A stretch of 64,000 nucleotides of DNA from Brachypodium distachyon (Eukaryota; Streptophyta; Magnoliopsida; Poales; Poaceae), in contig NC_016135.3 in NCBI RefSeq assembly GCF_000005505.3, positions 14,974,613-15,038,612 on the forward strand, given 5' to 3'. Position numbers and translations under genes: made by a program. Shown here in pieces: positions 34,097-46,275 of this stretch (its first letter is position 1; each line of letters starts with the position of its first letter). The notes beneath the pieces were generated by a model, which was not told the DNA's origin, made no database searches, and worked only from the letters and a program-made list of their open reading frames with translations.

Positions 34097-34168
34097 TACT
34101 CACTCCGTCCTAAAATAAGTGACGTGATATACAAATTTAAGTCATTTATTTTGAGACAGAGGGAGCAC
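34097..34168. mobile_element. Short Stowaway MITE (about 72 bp)
   Basis: CTCACTCCGTCCTAAAATAA at the left is complementary to TTATTTTGAGACAGAGGGAG at the right, with TA at the left edge. It is among the shortest in the window and the interior is nearly absent. Confidence 0.75.
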
Positions 34169-34801
34169 CAGTATCTGCTATGTTGGGTAAAACCAAGTTG
34201 AATGTTACTACATGCCAAACAGCCCCCTCTAGCCCCCAGAGTAGGTACATACTGAGTGTGAGCTGCTTGTGTTCTCTTGGCCTGTACTAACAGCAAAGCC
34301 CGGTCAACATCGCCATCTCTCCCTCTCGCTCTAATTCTCACACATGGATCACCATGGCTTCCTTTAAGTGATCCCTAAGTTAGCTTCTGAGCGAGCACTA
34401 AACCGGATACATGGCAGGACCCCGAGGCACCACCCTGATCTCGAGACGAGAACATGGTCCAAGAGAAGATCGATCTGGAGACCAGATTATAGATTTCGCA
34501 ACAAGCCGATTATGAGAACAGATCGATTAGTTTTCCTGACATGCAGGGCGACCTACGCAGACAGATTAATCAGCTTCAGCTCAACAACCAAAACTATACC
34601 AATCGAGTTAGCCGCCTACGATTATATGACCATTTCTTGGATCCTGCCAAAGCTTCGACCCCATGATCGATCGCTCTGACCCGGCACGCTTTTCGGCGCA
34701 GGATCTTGGGGGGCTGAGATAACATAAACAAGCTGCAACATGCATTCAGGTTAATTCGTAATCAACATTCGCTGCATGCAGCAAGGTATTTTGGTTCGTA
34801 G

Positions 34802-34808
34802 TATAAAT
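34802..34808 (+). promoter_or_regulatory. TATA box of the GH9 gene
   Basis: TATAAAT lies 55 bases before the endoglucanase start codon. The following leader (AACAATGTGCATT...) contains an upstream ATG in another frame. Only position supports this call. Confidence 0.45.
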
Positions 34809-34856
34809 CCTAACAATGTGCATTGCAATGTCGCATAACCGCAGACGGGGGAGACG

Positions 34857-36748
34857 ATGAGCTCCGTCGCCCCGGATCAAGCCGCTTCGGCAAGATCAAG
34901 GGCCGCGTCATCTCGCGCGGTTGTGCTTCTCGCCTTGTTCCTCGTCTCGTTTTCCGGCCATGTCGTCCTTGCCGCCGGCCACCCTGATTACGCCGATGCG
35001 CTCGCCAAGTCGCTGCTCTTCTTCCAGGGGCAGAGGTCCGGCCGCCTGCCGCCGGACCAGGCCGTCACGTGGAGATCCAACTCCGGCATGTCCGACGGCT
35101 CGGCTGCAAATGTGAGCAAACCCAGTAGTATGTTGCTTCTCGTGGTGCAAGGTTGACTGCGGTCAACGTACAGATCTCGAAATTGACTTTTGTTGACTTG
35201 TGGCTTGGGACGGGCTTTCGTGCCTGCTTGTGTCAGGTCGACCTGACTGGCGGGTACTACGACGGCGGCGACAACGTCAAGTTCGGGTTCCCGATGGCGT
35301 TCACCACGACGATGCTGTCGTGGAGCATCATCGAGTACGGCGGGCGGATGGAAGCCGCGGGGCCGGGGCGCGTGCTGCACGAAGCGCGCGCCGCGGTCCG
35401 GTGGGGCACGGACTACCTGCTCAAGGCGGCCAAGGCGACGCCCGGCAAGCTCTACGTGGGCGTGGGCGACGCCGACGCCGACCACCGGTGCTGGGAGCGT
35501 CCGGAGGACATGGACACGCCGCGGACGGTGTACGAGGTGTCGGCGTCCGCCCCGGGCTCTGACGTCGCCGGGGAGACCGCGGCCGCGCTCGCCGCGGCCA
35601 GCATGGTCTTCAAGGCCGCCGACCCGGCATACTCCAGGCGGCTGGTAGCCGCGGCCAGGGCCGTCATGGCGTTCGCGTGGCAGCACCAGGGGAAGTACAG
35701 CGACCACGTCGGCGGCGGCGTGGGTAACTACTACCCGTCCTACTCCGGCTACAAGGTATCAAATCAAATGAAATCTCCCATTCGAAGTCCAAACAGCTAT
35801 AGTTTTCCATACGACGAATTGAAAATGTGCTTCATCTCATGCCACGAATTTGCGTGGCGTGTATAACTTGTATGCAGGACGAGCTCCTGTGGGGATCCGC
35901 ATGGCTGCTCTGGGCGACGAAGAACACCTCCTACCTCAACGACCTCATCGCCCTCGGCGCCAACGACGGCATCGACATGTTCAGCTGGGACAACAAGCTC
36001 GCCGGAGCGCGCGTCCTTCTGTCACGGGTAACAAATCAACACATCATGCTATATACTGGTGCAAAAATCAAGTTCGATTCACTTAACAAAATTAGTGCTT
36101 TCATCCGAGCAGAGGGCTCTGGTGGACAAGGACAAGAGGCTGGACCCATTCAGGCAGCAAGCAGAGGAGTTCATCTGCCGGGTCCTGCCAAATTCCATCT
36201 CCCCATCATCCACAACACCCTACACCCCGGGCGGGCTGATGCACCGTGCAGACAACGCCAACCTGCAGTACGCCGCCTCCGCAAGCTTCCTGCTCGTCAC
36301 GTACGCCAAGTACATGTCCGTCTCCAACCGCGCCTCCTTCTCCTGCCAGAACCAGAACGGCGGCCAGAACCAGATCAGCGCCAGGACCCTGCGAGCCCTG
36401 GCCAAGAAGCAGGTGGACTACGTGCTGGGCGAGAACCCGCTGGGGATGTCCTACATGGTGGGCTACGGCGGCGAGCGGTCGCCGCGCAGGATACACCACA
36501 GGGCGTCCTCGATGCCGTCCGTGGCCGCGCGCCCCGCGCGCATCGGCTGCCAGGAGGGGTTTGAGAGCTACTTCAAAGCTGGCGGCGATAACCCCAACGT
36601 GCTCGTCGGCGCCGTTGTTGGCGGGCCGGACCAGAACGACGCGTTCCCCGACGACCGCGCTGACTACGCGCGGTCCGAACCCACCACGTACACCAACGCG
36701 CCCCTCGTCGGCTGCCTCGCCTACTTCGCCGGGAGCTACAAGAATTAA
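34857..36748 (+). CDS. GH9 endo-1,4-beta-glucanase (class B), 4 exons
   Basis: Secreted endoglucanase acting on amorphous cellulose or other beta-1,4-glucans of the cell wall. Exons 34857-35111, 35237-35755, 35878-36027 and 36113-36748 join in frame to 519 residues. The N-terminus has a hydrophobic signal segment (about 22-40, [20 protein letters not shown]). The catalytic domain begins [20 protein letters not shown] and contains the family block [20 protein letters not shown] with the catalytic-base aspartates. [42 protein letters not shown] (active-site His) and [20 protein letters not shown], which has the acid Glu, follow. It ends [12 protein letters not shown] with no CBM49, so it is class B rather than C; it lacks the cytosolic tail and membrane segment of KORRIGAN-type class A. 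GC content is high. All frames and splice sites are intact. The physiological substrate is not inferable. Confidence 0.95.
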
Positions 36749-37120
36749 TCCACGATTACGGCGAGTTTTTTGACCATGTATCATGCATGGACTGATGTAC
36801 CTCCGTGCTTTTGTTTACCCCTGATCGTTATAAAGCGTTCGTGGGAAATTGCAAGTCTATCGACACAGAATGACAGAAGGCAGAACAACCACGTACAAAT
36901 TCGAGATGTGTAAAAGAGTATAATTATGTTTGGGCCTAGCCCAATGACGACAAAGTCGCTGTCAGCAGGGCCTTCAGCTCAGATTAAACAGCCTCGCGGT
37001 CGCGGGCTTTTCATCACGAACGTCGTTGGGGAAGTTCGTTCCGGATTCCCGGGCGGAACTGAATGCGGGTGGATTGGAGCCATTCCCGTAACAAGATATC
37101 TCGTTTTGCACGAGGAGTCC

Positions 37121-38780
37121 GCCTATAAATTACGAGCCCCCCTCGAGTATTTTCTCCACCGATCGCATAGTGATAGCTTACGCCCGCTTCAAGGAAAAGA
37201 AAACCGAGATCCAATCGTCTCGATCGTCAAGGTAACTAATCGCTGATCCCTTGTGATGGTCCCCTTAATCTTGATCCGTGCAATTTTAGTTTAGGTGATC
37301 TTCCTTCCCTGCCATTCTAGTCAGTTTGGATGATCTGCTTCTAGAGTTCTAATAGTGCGTTACTTCAGAAGTTCAGATTCATCCCCTTAATCTTGTTAGA
37401 TCCAGTGTGATTATATTTTGTTCATCTTAATCGATCAATATTGCTACGTAGTGTAGTTTGGTTTCAGTACTGGTTTCCCAACAGTCCCTCATGTTATTGA
37501 GTCTGAAGCTGTTTAAGTTGTGCGCCATCCCCAGTTAGTTCGTACTGAGACCTGAGAATTTAACTGATTTCTGAAAGAATGTATTCGTCAAAGTCAAACT
37601 GACGAATCACAACTCAAAACACAGAGAAGATAAAAGAAACTAGTCATGGATCGTGAACGGAATGGAATAACAAAAGAGTTGATAAATAAAGTAAAGGTAC
37701 TCCTTTATGCACACATGTTATTTTGTTAAATCTTGATGGTTAGTTCTATATTGCCTATTATTGTAGGATAATTTTAATGTTGTTTGGATATCAGAATGCT
37801 AATAGGATGTTTAATGACATTGCAGAAGGTAGAACAGTTAAATATTTTGGATTGCTGGAGATAATGTTGCATGATGCGAAAAGTGGCAGCCACTTGAATG
37901 GAGAGGTATACTCCTAATTCTTTCTCTCTGCTGTGTTCACGAAGCCTGCAAATGACAGAATCTCTTGTGCTCTGATTTAATTGTGAATAATCCTCTTTGT
38001 AGTTTGTAGATATGATCTCATCTATCAATGGCCATCAGTATTACCAAAACTTTATTCTCTTATATGGGGAGTTTGACCAACGCGTTACTGTAGAATTAAA
38101 TGGTTGAGCAAAGCATAAATATTTGGTGGATCAACTGCCACATCTTTTTTTATTTGAATCATTTTCCTAACTATTCCAACTTATTTGAGCAAACATGTAT
38201 TTGCTTATAATTTATTTATTAGGCTTCGTTCCTTTTGCAGAAAATTGATGCTGTCAACATTGAATCTGACAATGTTATTAATTTGCAGGATCCATCCTTA
38301 GAGAGCAGAATATTCGACAAATGATTTTGAACCAGATGGTGTTACTCAATCTCCATCACCTAGCATTACTTCTCTTGCTGCCTATGCTCCCATCATTTAT
38401 TATTTTTTTGACCGGGAAAAGCAGCAGAATGCTCCCACCATACCTGCTGAAGATACTGAAATATCCTAGTTAATCAAACATCAGAATCTCCCTCGCTGGA
38501 TACTCATCCTTCCACATCAGAAAATACAATGAACCTGAGTATTGATGATCATTATGCACTACTGAATAACATGTGCCTTTCTTCGATGGAAGGAAAGGAA
38601 ATTGAGGTTGGGGAACTTCTGTCACATGTGGAAGCATTGCAACGAACTTGAAGAATTGAAGGAGAAGATTACCCGCGAATATGTTGAATATTGTCTGCTT
38701 GTTGAGAAACTTGGCATGTTAAAGAAGAAAGCGAACCAGCTTCCGATGGAAACATCCAGAATAGGTATTGCAACGTGATA
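37121..38780 (+). pseudogene. Degraded spliced gene of unknown family
   Basis: A TATA-like CCTATAAAT (37123), a leader ending AAG|GTAACT at about 37231, and exon-like blocks with GT/AG edges suggest a former transcription unit. Readable pieces are MDRERNGITKELINKVK (37646-37696), GRTVKYFGLLEIMLHDAKSG (37829-37905), KIDAVNIESDNVINLQDPSL (38241-38305) and MEGKEIEVGELLSHVEALQ (38588-38645), then LVEKLGMLKKKANQL. Stop codons (TGA near 38321, TAG near 38468, TGA near 38649) and frame changes interrupt the later blocks. The family was not recognised; the last blocks look coiled-coil. It may instead be a non-coding RNA gene. The stretch 38781-39290 shows nothing further. Confidence 0.35.
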
Positions 38781-39308
38781 TGTATGGTGTTGCACTCTGC
38801 ATTTGTTTCTTAGAAAAACAATATAGTTTAATTTCTGTTTGATTCAGAATTGTGATATTGATTGGTTTAGGAGACCAGTTTTTCCCCCAGGGATGGTGCT
38901 TGTTTTTGAGATGGCTTGGGGATACTTCCTGCTGTTCGTCTGTAATTTCTGGCTTTTCATGCCTTCTTATCGTTTTTTAGCTTTTGAGAAACATTGTTTT
39001 CGGTGTCCTCCAGACTGCTGTGTGCGTTCTTGTTAGCTCAGTGCGGCAAGTGTGTGAACTATGTGGGTTGTGAACTTTTGTATGTTCGTTCCGTTATCGT
39101 ATGATAGTGGATCCCTTAAGGAAAAAAATGTGGTCAGATTCAGATGTCCAATACAAGCATTGGCCATTTACTTCTTTCACCTTCTATCTGTTCTAATTAC
39201 TCCCCAGGTATATCAAAAATGTAATTTAAAACCTAACTGGTTTGCGTAGGAGTAGTTTCCGTGAGTCATTTCGATTAGAACAAATGAAAGCACACAGACC
39301 TGCACCTT

Positions 39309-39735
39309 CCAGGAGGTTGATTTTGATTGTTCAGGATAAACAGCAAATGCGGACTGCCAGACCTGCAAAAACATCCAAGTAAAATTGTCAAATTGTCAAA
39401 GCAGTAAACAATCAGATAACCTTGTATGATGGCATATGCATCTGGCGGAAGGGATGCTCCTCAGATAACCTTGCTCCATGCGCTACTGCACAAAAAAGAA
39501 AACTTTGAAATAGATGGACGGGGTGAAATCTGAGGTCGTGACCCCATCCTGCACCCGGTGCTTGAAGTTTATGAGATAACAATAATACCCGATTCATCAC
39601 AAGAAAGGACACATAGAAGCTTACCAACATCGGTGTCACACACCCAGCTACCGAAGATGTTTCACCAGTAAGTTCAGTTATCTGGCTTGAGTAGACTGAC
39701 CCAGCGTAACGCTTCACTGCGAAATCATCGTTTCA
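39309..39735 (-). pseudogene. Three-exon gene fragment of unknown function
   Basis: Three blocks with canonical splice edges lie on the minus strand. The first (about 39718-39625) encodes VKRYAGSVYSSQITELTGET then SSVAGCVTPML and ends with a GTAAGC donor. The second (about 39486-39421) encodes VAHGARLSEEHPFRQMHMPS YK. The third (about 39364-39308) encodes VWQSAFAVYPEQSKSTSWK and ends at a GTGCAG donor. No start or stop codon is visible and neighbouring exons are absent on either side. It could be a captured gene fragment or the middle of a gene I could not extend. The protein was not recognised. Confidence 0.4.
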
Positions 39736-40205
39736 GATTACGGGACTATCGAGACTTGTAAAAACAGCATTGCTTTAACCTAATGGATAGATGATGCAGC
39801 TGCACTTTTTGGCTCTTCCGAGCGCACGCACGCGCAGCCGCGCGACCGAAACCGAAGCCATCGAAGTAGCCACGTCCCGACCAGGTGGGCGGATTTTTTT
39901 TGCATTTCCCCCCCTTAACGGTGGGTCCCACAGCGCGCGCCCCTCAACACCACGGTTTGAATCTCGGGGGGCGAGCCGTTCTCTTTCCCCCATTTTCCTC
40001 TCCTCCACCGCAAACCGCAAATCTCGCTCTCCCCATCCTGCCATCGCCATTTTCGCTGCTCCCCACGCCCGCACGCAGCAACCGCCGCCGCGACCGTGGA
40101 GAGGGCGGATGCGGTGCAGTAGGACTGCCGGGACCACTTCTGGGCGTCGCCGGGACTCCCCCTGCCGCGCGTCGCTGCTGATTTGGGAGAGGAAGTGGGC
40201 GCGGC

Positions 40206-40530
40206 GTCCTAAACCTAGCCGGCAAAAGCGGGAGGTCGCCGGCGGCTCCTACGGCGACCATCGAGACGAGGTAAGCGGCGCGGCCCGCAGCTCTATATCT
40301 CCTCCCCATCCCTCTCACACCCCTCCCTTTTCCCATGCGATAGAGGAGGCATTGGGCGCAGCGATTCCTAAACCTAGCCGGCAAAAGCGGGAGGTCAGCG
40401 GCGGCTCGAACGGCGACCAGCGAGGCGAGGTAAGCGGGGGGCGCGACGCGCATGGTGTTTTTCTCCCCCGCCCTTTTCTCCCGCACGCTCTATCCCCTCT
40501 CACACACCCACTTTTTCGCATGCGACAGAG
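40206..40530 (+). repeat. Tandemly duplicated leader-exon cassette
   Basis: The block CCTAAACCTAGCCGGCAAAA then GCGGGAGGTC..CGGCGGCTC..ACGGCGACCA, ending in GAGGCGAG|GTAAGCGG, occurs at 40208-40280 and 40368-40441. Both copies end in a GTAAGC donor and are followed by a CATGCGA(T/C)AG|AGGA acceptor-like site (about 40336 and 40518). They look like two duplicated small exons in the 5' part of the accessory gene. Confidence 0.7.
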
Positions 40531-40699
40531 GACGAATTGGTGCTCCACCGGTGACGATTGTGCCTCGATTCAACGGCGACGAGGAGAACTTCGGTTAGTT
40601 TGTCCTCCCGCCTACAACCCGCACATCCCCTTGTATATGCATCACTAGGGTTTTGTTTCTATCCTTCGGACTAGCCCGTAACGCTCACCATGAGATGAA

Positions 40700-41700
40700 C
40701 TAGGTGCCGTGTTTGCGCTGTGCCTAGCGAATGTTGCTGACGATGGCAAAAATAGTTGCAAAATATTGGCGAATATTGCTTTGTATAAGCTCTTTTTTTG
40801 CATAGTTTTGTGGTCTTGCTAAAATGTGTGTAATTAGCCCCTGGATATTTGAAGTTGCAAAACAGTTTGGAAAATGAGAGTATAGGATTGTAGAGTTGCT
40901 TTTTATCATCTTTTGTTGCATAATTTTGTGGGTTTGTTGCTAAATGTGTGTAGAGGGTGGGAGGTATTTTTAGCCCCTGTATTTGTAGTTGCAAAATAGG
41001 TTGGGGGGTGGGGGGAAGTGTAAGAGGGAGAGGGGGTATTTTTAGCCACTACATATTTGTAGTTGCAAAATAAAGGGGAAAATTCAATATAGGATTGTAG
41101 AGTTGCTTTGTTATCATCTCTTTTTTGCATAGTTTTGTGGGTTTGTTGCTAAATGTGTGTACTTAGCCCCTGGATATTTTGTAGTTGCAAAATAGGGGGG
41201 GGGGGGGGAAGTCAATATAGGATCATAGAATTGCTTTGTATAAGCTCTTTTTTTGCATAGTTTGGTGGTCTTGTTGCTAAAATGGTGTGTAATTAGCCCC
41301 TGGATATTTGAAGTTGCAAAACAGTTTGGAAAATGAGAGTATAGGATTGTACAGTTGTTTTTATATCATCTTTTGTTGCATAGTTTTGTGATTTTGTTGC
41401 TAAATGTGTGTAGAGGGTGGGGTATTTTTAGCCCCTGGATATTTGTAGTTGCAAAATAGGTTGGGGGGGTGGGGGGAAGTGTAAGGGGGGGGGGGGGTAT
41501 TTTTAGCCACTACATATTTGTAGTTGCAAAATAAAGGGGAAAATTCAATATAGGATTGTAGAGTTGCTTTGTTATCATCTCTTTTTGCATAGTTTTGTGG
41601 ATTTGTGTAGTTGCAAAATAGGGGGGGGGGGGGAGTCAATATAGTATAGGATTGTACAGTTGCTTTTTTATCATCTTTTTGTTGCTAAATGTGTGTAGAT
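40700..41700 (+). repeat. Nested tandem repeat with AGTTGCAAAAT words and G runs
   Basis: A long unit, starting ATTGCTTTGTATAAGCTCTT, occurs at 40776 and again at 41231, a period of about 455 bases. Inside each unit a shorter motif (AGTTGCAAAATAG, a run of G, ATATAGGATTGTAGAGTTGC, CATAGTTTTGTGG) recurs three or four times. The poly-G runs (up to 14) vary in length. This is most likely the first intron of the accessory gene. Confidence 0.85.
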
Positions 41701-41954
41701 TACCCGATGGAGTTTTTAAAGTTGCAACATAGGGGAGGGGGTGGGGGTGAAGTTGCTTACATGGTAAATGGGAGTTGCTGTTTTTTTGCTTTTACATGCA
41801 CAAATTAGCAACCATCTGTTTTTTACAGGGGCCAATGGCTTCCGCTGACGATACCATGGATACCAGTGGCGAAGGTGATGGCGGAGGCAGCAGCGATCAA
41901 CCGTTCGCTGGGACTGCACAGGCAACGGTTTCAAAATCGGTAAGGGCAGGCGGT

Positions 41955-41982
41955 TAGCATTAGCATTAGCATTAGCATTAGC
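41955..41982 (+). repeat. (TTAGCA)n microsatellite
   Basis: Four to five perfect copies of TTAGCA lie directly after the first coding exon of the accessory gene, in its intron. Confidence 0.9.
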
Positions 41983-43851
41983 ACAACATGCCCAACATGC
42001 ATCTTTAGAGTTTCTATCAATAGTAGCTTGGCATAGACGAGCTACATACCTGCCATATGTGAGCTAGCAGAACCCTTTTTTGTGGCATATGCTTTTTTGT
42101 AATTTCGGGGGGAACAAGCAAAAGTGCAACTTATTATGTCTGTGTTTTTTTTTTCAGGCACAAGCGACACTAAAAAAACCTAGCCCTTCAAAGAAGGGCC
42201 GCAAATCATACAAAAGGGTTGCAAAGCGCACCAAAGTACAAGCTGAAGATGAAGTTCGAGCTCAACAACGTGAGGAAGAAGAAGTTACAGAAGAAGCCCA
42301 TCAACAAGTTGAAGAAGAGGATCAAGAACCAGCTCAACAAGTTCAACAACAGGAGCAGCAAGTTGTAAAAAGAGTGAAGGTCAATCCCGACCCCAAAAAC
42401 GTAAGATATGGTTACTTCCTGAACAAACTAGTCAACACAGGATCACACCTTGTTTTAGACCTATCCATCTGTTTCTTAGTTGCAATTTTCCCATTCACTA
42501 GCAACTTTTGTAGGCAGTAATACAATTAGGGACATAGTTCTTGCAACTTTTCATTCTGTCATTAGCAAATTTATTTTTACCCACAGACAATGCAACTTCT
42601 CACCCATGAGCTAGCAACTCTAACAGTAGAGAGTGCAACTTTCATTCTGCTGAACAGTTTTTTTAGAAGATTTATTTTCTAACAACATTCACTTTTGTCT
42701 TCTTTTTGGGCTTCTTTTTTATGGACATGACAGCGTGGTAGGAATCGGGCATCACCCTCCAGGCTATTCAAGCTGAATGAGTTGCTCGCAGATGACCAAA
42801 TCGAACTTATTGAGAAATATGGCTTCGGAGGACTAACATACGTCCCAGGGTCAATGTCTGATAAATTGAGCAAATATGTTATGTCGTGCTACAGTGCTGA
42901 CACATGTGAATTGGTCTTGCCAGAGAGGGGCAAGATTGCCGTGGATGCAAAGAGTGTGAAGAGGATCTGGAACCTCCCAAACAAAGGGCGCCCAGTGCCT
43001 TATGTGGTAGATCAAGACGCCAGCAACACCATCAAAGAAATGTACAACCTTGAGAATGCAAATTTAGTAGAGATGTTCGATTGGATAGATATGATAAAGA
43101 ACATGAATGGGACAACTGATCACAATTTTCTTAGAGCGTGGCTCATCGCCGCGATTAGTGGGTTCCTCCGGCCAAGCACCAACACCAAAGTGAGCCCAAA
43201 AAGTTTCCCGGCAGTTCTTGACCTGAGGAAACTGAAAGACATGGATTTCTGTCAATTCGTGGCAGACTCCATCCAACATGCATTCCTTGATCTTGGCAAC
43301 AAGAAAAATTCAATGTCCTGCTGCGTGTTCCACCTTGTCGTACGTGCCCTCTATTCCTCTTCTTTTCTTGTTTTTTTTTGTAGCAAACATTCTTTCTATG
43401 AGGCACAACACAAGAATACCCTTTTTTTGTCTTTTTGTTTTCCTCGACAACTGCTATACTTGGACTCCCTAGCCCACGGAGAGCGGATCACCGGGGCCGA
43501 GATGAGGGTTCAAGCATGGACCCCAGCACTAATTAAGAAAGTCATTAAGAAGGACATAAGGGAGGATGGCCAGTTCGAGAATTTACCTGTGAGTTTTTTT
43601 CTTTTTTTTTCACCCACTTTTTTCCTCCCCCCGGAGCCGTGCATTGGAAAGTTGCTGGAATATTTTTGCCACAGCAGCTGCCATTAGTTGTAACTAATGC
43701 TAAAAGCTCACTTGCTTGTTTTCCTTTTTTGGCAGCTCAAGGATATTTACGCGAAGGCAGCTCAGCGAGATGAAACAAATGTTTTCATGGGAGGACCAGT
43801 TGTAGCAGAAGAGTTTGTCGCCTCCAGGCTCCCAAGCAACACGAGCGCAAA

Positions 43852-44521
43852 TGTAAGTTAAAATGTCTAAAAAACATTCCTGTCCAAACTTGCAACTTTC
43901 TTAAATACAACATGCAACCAACCATAACAGATCTGCAACTCACCATTTTTTCAACATGCAACTACATACTTTCAGACAAATAGCAGCTTTTCACAAGTAA
44001 GCTACAACTTGGGACACATGAGCTAGCAACTTGTCACATCAGAGCTAGCAACTAATAATGTAGGGTAATGTAACATGCAACATGTCATTTTTCTACATGC
44101 AAGATGCATCTTTTTTAATGCTCTTTTTAATGTACAGAAAGCAACTTTCTACACACTATTTTGGCAACTTCTAATAATGTGTTGTCAATATACAGAAGAA
44201 GAGGAAGATAAAAAATGTAAGTTGACATATCTAAAAAACATTCCCATCCAAATTTGCAACTTTCTTAGATACAACATGCAACCAACCATAACAGATCTGC
44301 AACTCACCATTTTTTTAACATGCAACTGCATACTTTCAGACAAATAGCAGCTTTCACAAGCTAGCTAGCAACTTGTGACACATGAGCTAGCAACCTGTCA
44401 CATCTGAGTTAGCAACTAATAATGTAACATGCAACTTTTTAATGTACGGAAAGCAACTTTCTACACACTCCTTGGCAACTTCTAATAATGTGTTGTCAAT
44501 ATACAGAAGAAGAGGAAGATC
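43852..44521 (+). repeat. Tandem duplication of an intron plus mini-exon
   Basis: Unit 1 (about 43852-44212) and unit 2 (about 44213-44521) both start GTAAGTT, continue with AAAAAACATTCC..TCCAAA.TTGCAACTTTCTTA and end in GTGTTGTCAATATACAG plus the exon start AAGAAGAGGAAGAT. Unit 2 lacks about 50 bases. The duplication adds a 22-base pseudo-exon to the transcript. Confidence 0.85.
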
Positions 44522-45960
44522 GCCGAGCTTGTGAACAGTTTTTGTGCTGACATCTCAAAGCACATTTCGACGAAGATGGGTGTGTTTGTGCAAGGCATCG
44601 TGAAGATCTACGAAGAATCCGATGGAGCAAGCACGAGCAAGCCTATAAGGAAGAGGCGTCGCAAAAATGACACCGAAAGCGAGTTTGAAGATGGGGAAGA
44701 TAGTGTAGAAGAAGATGAAGAGGCCCCAACACTCAATGATAACGAAGACAACACGGATTCCAGCAGTGAACATACCATCACCGACGAGCCTGACAGCAGC
44801 GATGATGACGCCAACAGCAAAGGAACAGAGATTGAACAAGGTGGCCATGTCAGGAATGAAGGAGAGGCGGCGCCAACGAATAAAGACAATGAAGAACAAG
44901 CAAAAAAAGAAGAAGGAGAAGAAGAAGAAGGAGAAGAAGATGAAGAAGAAGATGACGATGAAGGCAATACATACGGTTAAGATGATGATGATGACCAAAG
45001 CGGTCCAGACAGTGGCGCCGGAGGTGATGAGGATGCAGCCGAGGAAACAAACAAGGACAATAAGTCAGATGACAACATCACACTTGGAGGATGGATTGAA
45101 AATTCAAGGAGGAGATGTGAAAGATCAAGACGCAGTACCGGCGACTCTTCGGGAAGCGCATCCTTCTGCATCAAGACCGGCGATATCGAGATTAATCTCC
45201 TTGATTTAGTTAACGAAGAACCGGAGCACCATCAAGTGCCTGCCTTTGAGGTAACATCCTCCAACCTTTTGTCTTTTTTTTCCTATTTTTTTTGGCAGTT
45301 GCAACTTTACTTCTACAAGCAGCAATGCAACTAGGGAGTCTTGCAACTTTTCATTCTGGGACTAGCAAGTTTTCTCACAGCAAACTGATTACAACATTTT
45401 TTTTTGCAGTCATGGGCATGTATTGTACTGTGTTTTTTAATTCCCTTTTTAATTTAGGTAATTTTTGTTTTTTAGGAGCCAGACTTCCTAAGCTTTGAAG
45501 AAAATATTAAAAAGAAAATGTTCGCAGAATGTGTGGAAACTGAGATGAAGAAGGGCGACGAAGAGAAAAAGACAGGCAACAAGGATCCGTTACCTGAGTT
45601 TTGCCCGCAAAGCATGAGAGGTGAGTGGGTTAGGAAGGCTGCCAGCTTTGATGAAGTTCATGTTTCAGCTCCACAAGCACCAGCAGCAAGCGCACAAGCA
45701 AGTGCTCTAGGAGACGCAGCTAAGGCCAAGAAAAAAAAAAACAACACATCTAGCTGACGGAGCATCGGCCAAAAGGAATGATCATCAGCGCTAGGTTCTA
45801 TAGAGAAGAAGATTCAAAGAAATTCTCAAGGAAGGCAAAGACTGTTGCTACCAAGAAGGGGCATACAGCTCCAAGCACCAGCGCGGGAGTCTCCCCCACC
45901 AATGTTGTTCCGACAGTTGCAGATTTGCCAACCAATGTTGGCTTGCCAAGCCCAGCTGAC

Positions 45961-46275
45961 CAGGTATTGCAAGTTCTTTCACATGAGTTGCAGGGCATAG
46001 ATGGGAAGGTGCCAGCCAGTGAGCAACAGTTGACAGGAACAGTCACAGAGTTGCAGGACATAGATGGGAAGGTGCCAGCCAGTAAGCAACAGTTGCCAGA
46101 AACAGTCACAGAATTGCAGGGCATAGATGGGAAGGTGCTAGCCAGTAAGCAACAGTTGCCAGAAACAGTTACAGAATTGCAGGGCATAGATGGGAAGTTG
46201 TGAGCCAGTAAGCAACAGTTGCCAGGAACAGTCACAGAGTTGCAGCGCATAGATGGGAAGTTGCCAGCCAGTAAG
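45961..46275 (+). repeat. 63-bp coding tandem repeat (5 copies)
   Basis: Copies of CATAGATGGGAAGGTGCCAG start at about 45997, 46059, 46122, 46185 and 46247, a period of 62-63 bases (21 codons). They encode GIDGKVPASKQQLPETVTEL-type units. One copy has TGA (46201) where the others have a proline codon. Farther down to 47000 looser repeats of the LPA...ELQ pattern continue. Confidence 0.9.

Noticed and set aside
34988..35707. 239-codon antisense frame over the endoglucanase
   Set aside because: GC-rich shadow of GH9 exon 2. No family features.
44555..44998. Hydrophobic antisense frame that looks like a membrane protein
   Set aside because: It is the reverse of an acidic Glu/Asp repeat tract, which gives Ile/Phe/Leu runs on the other strand.
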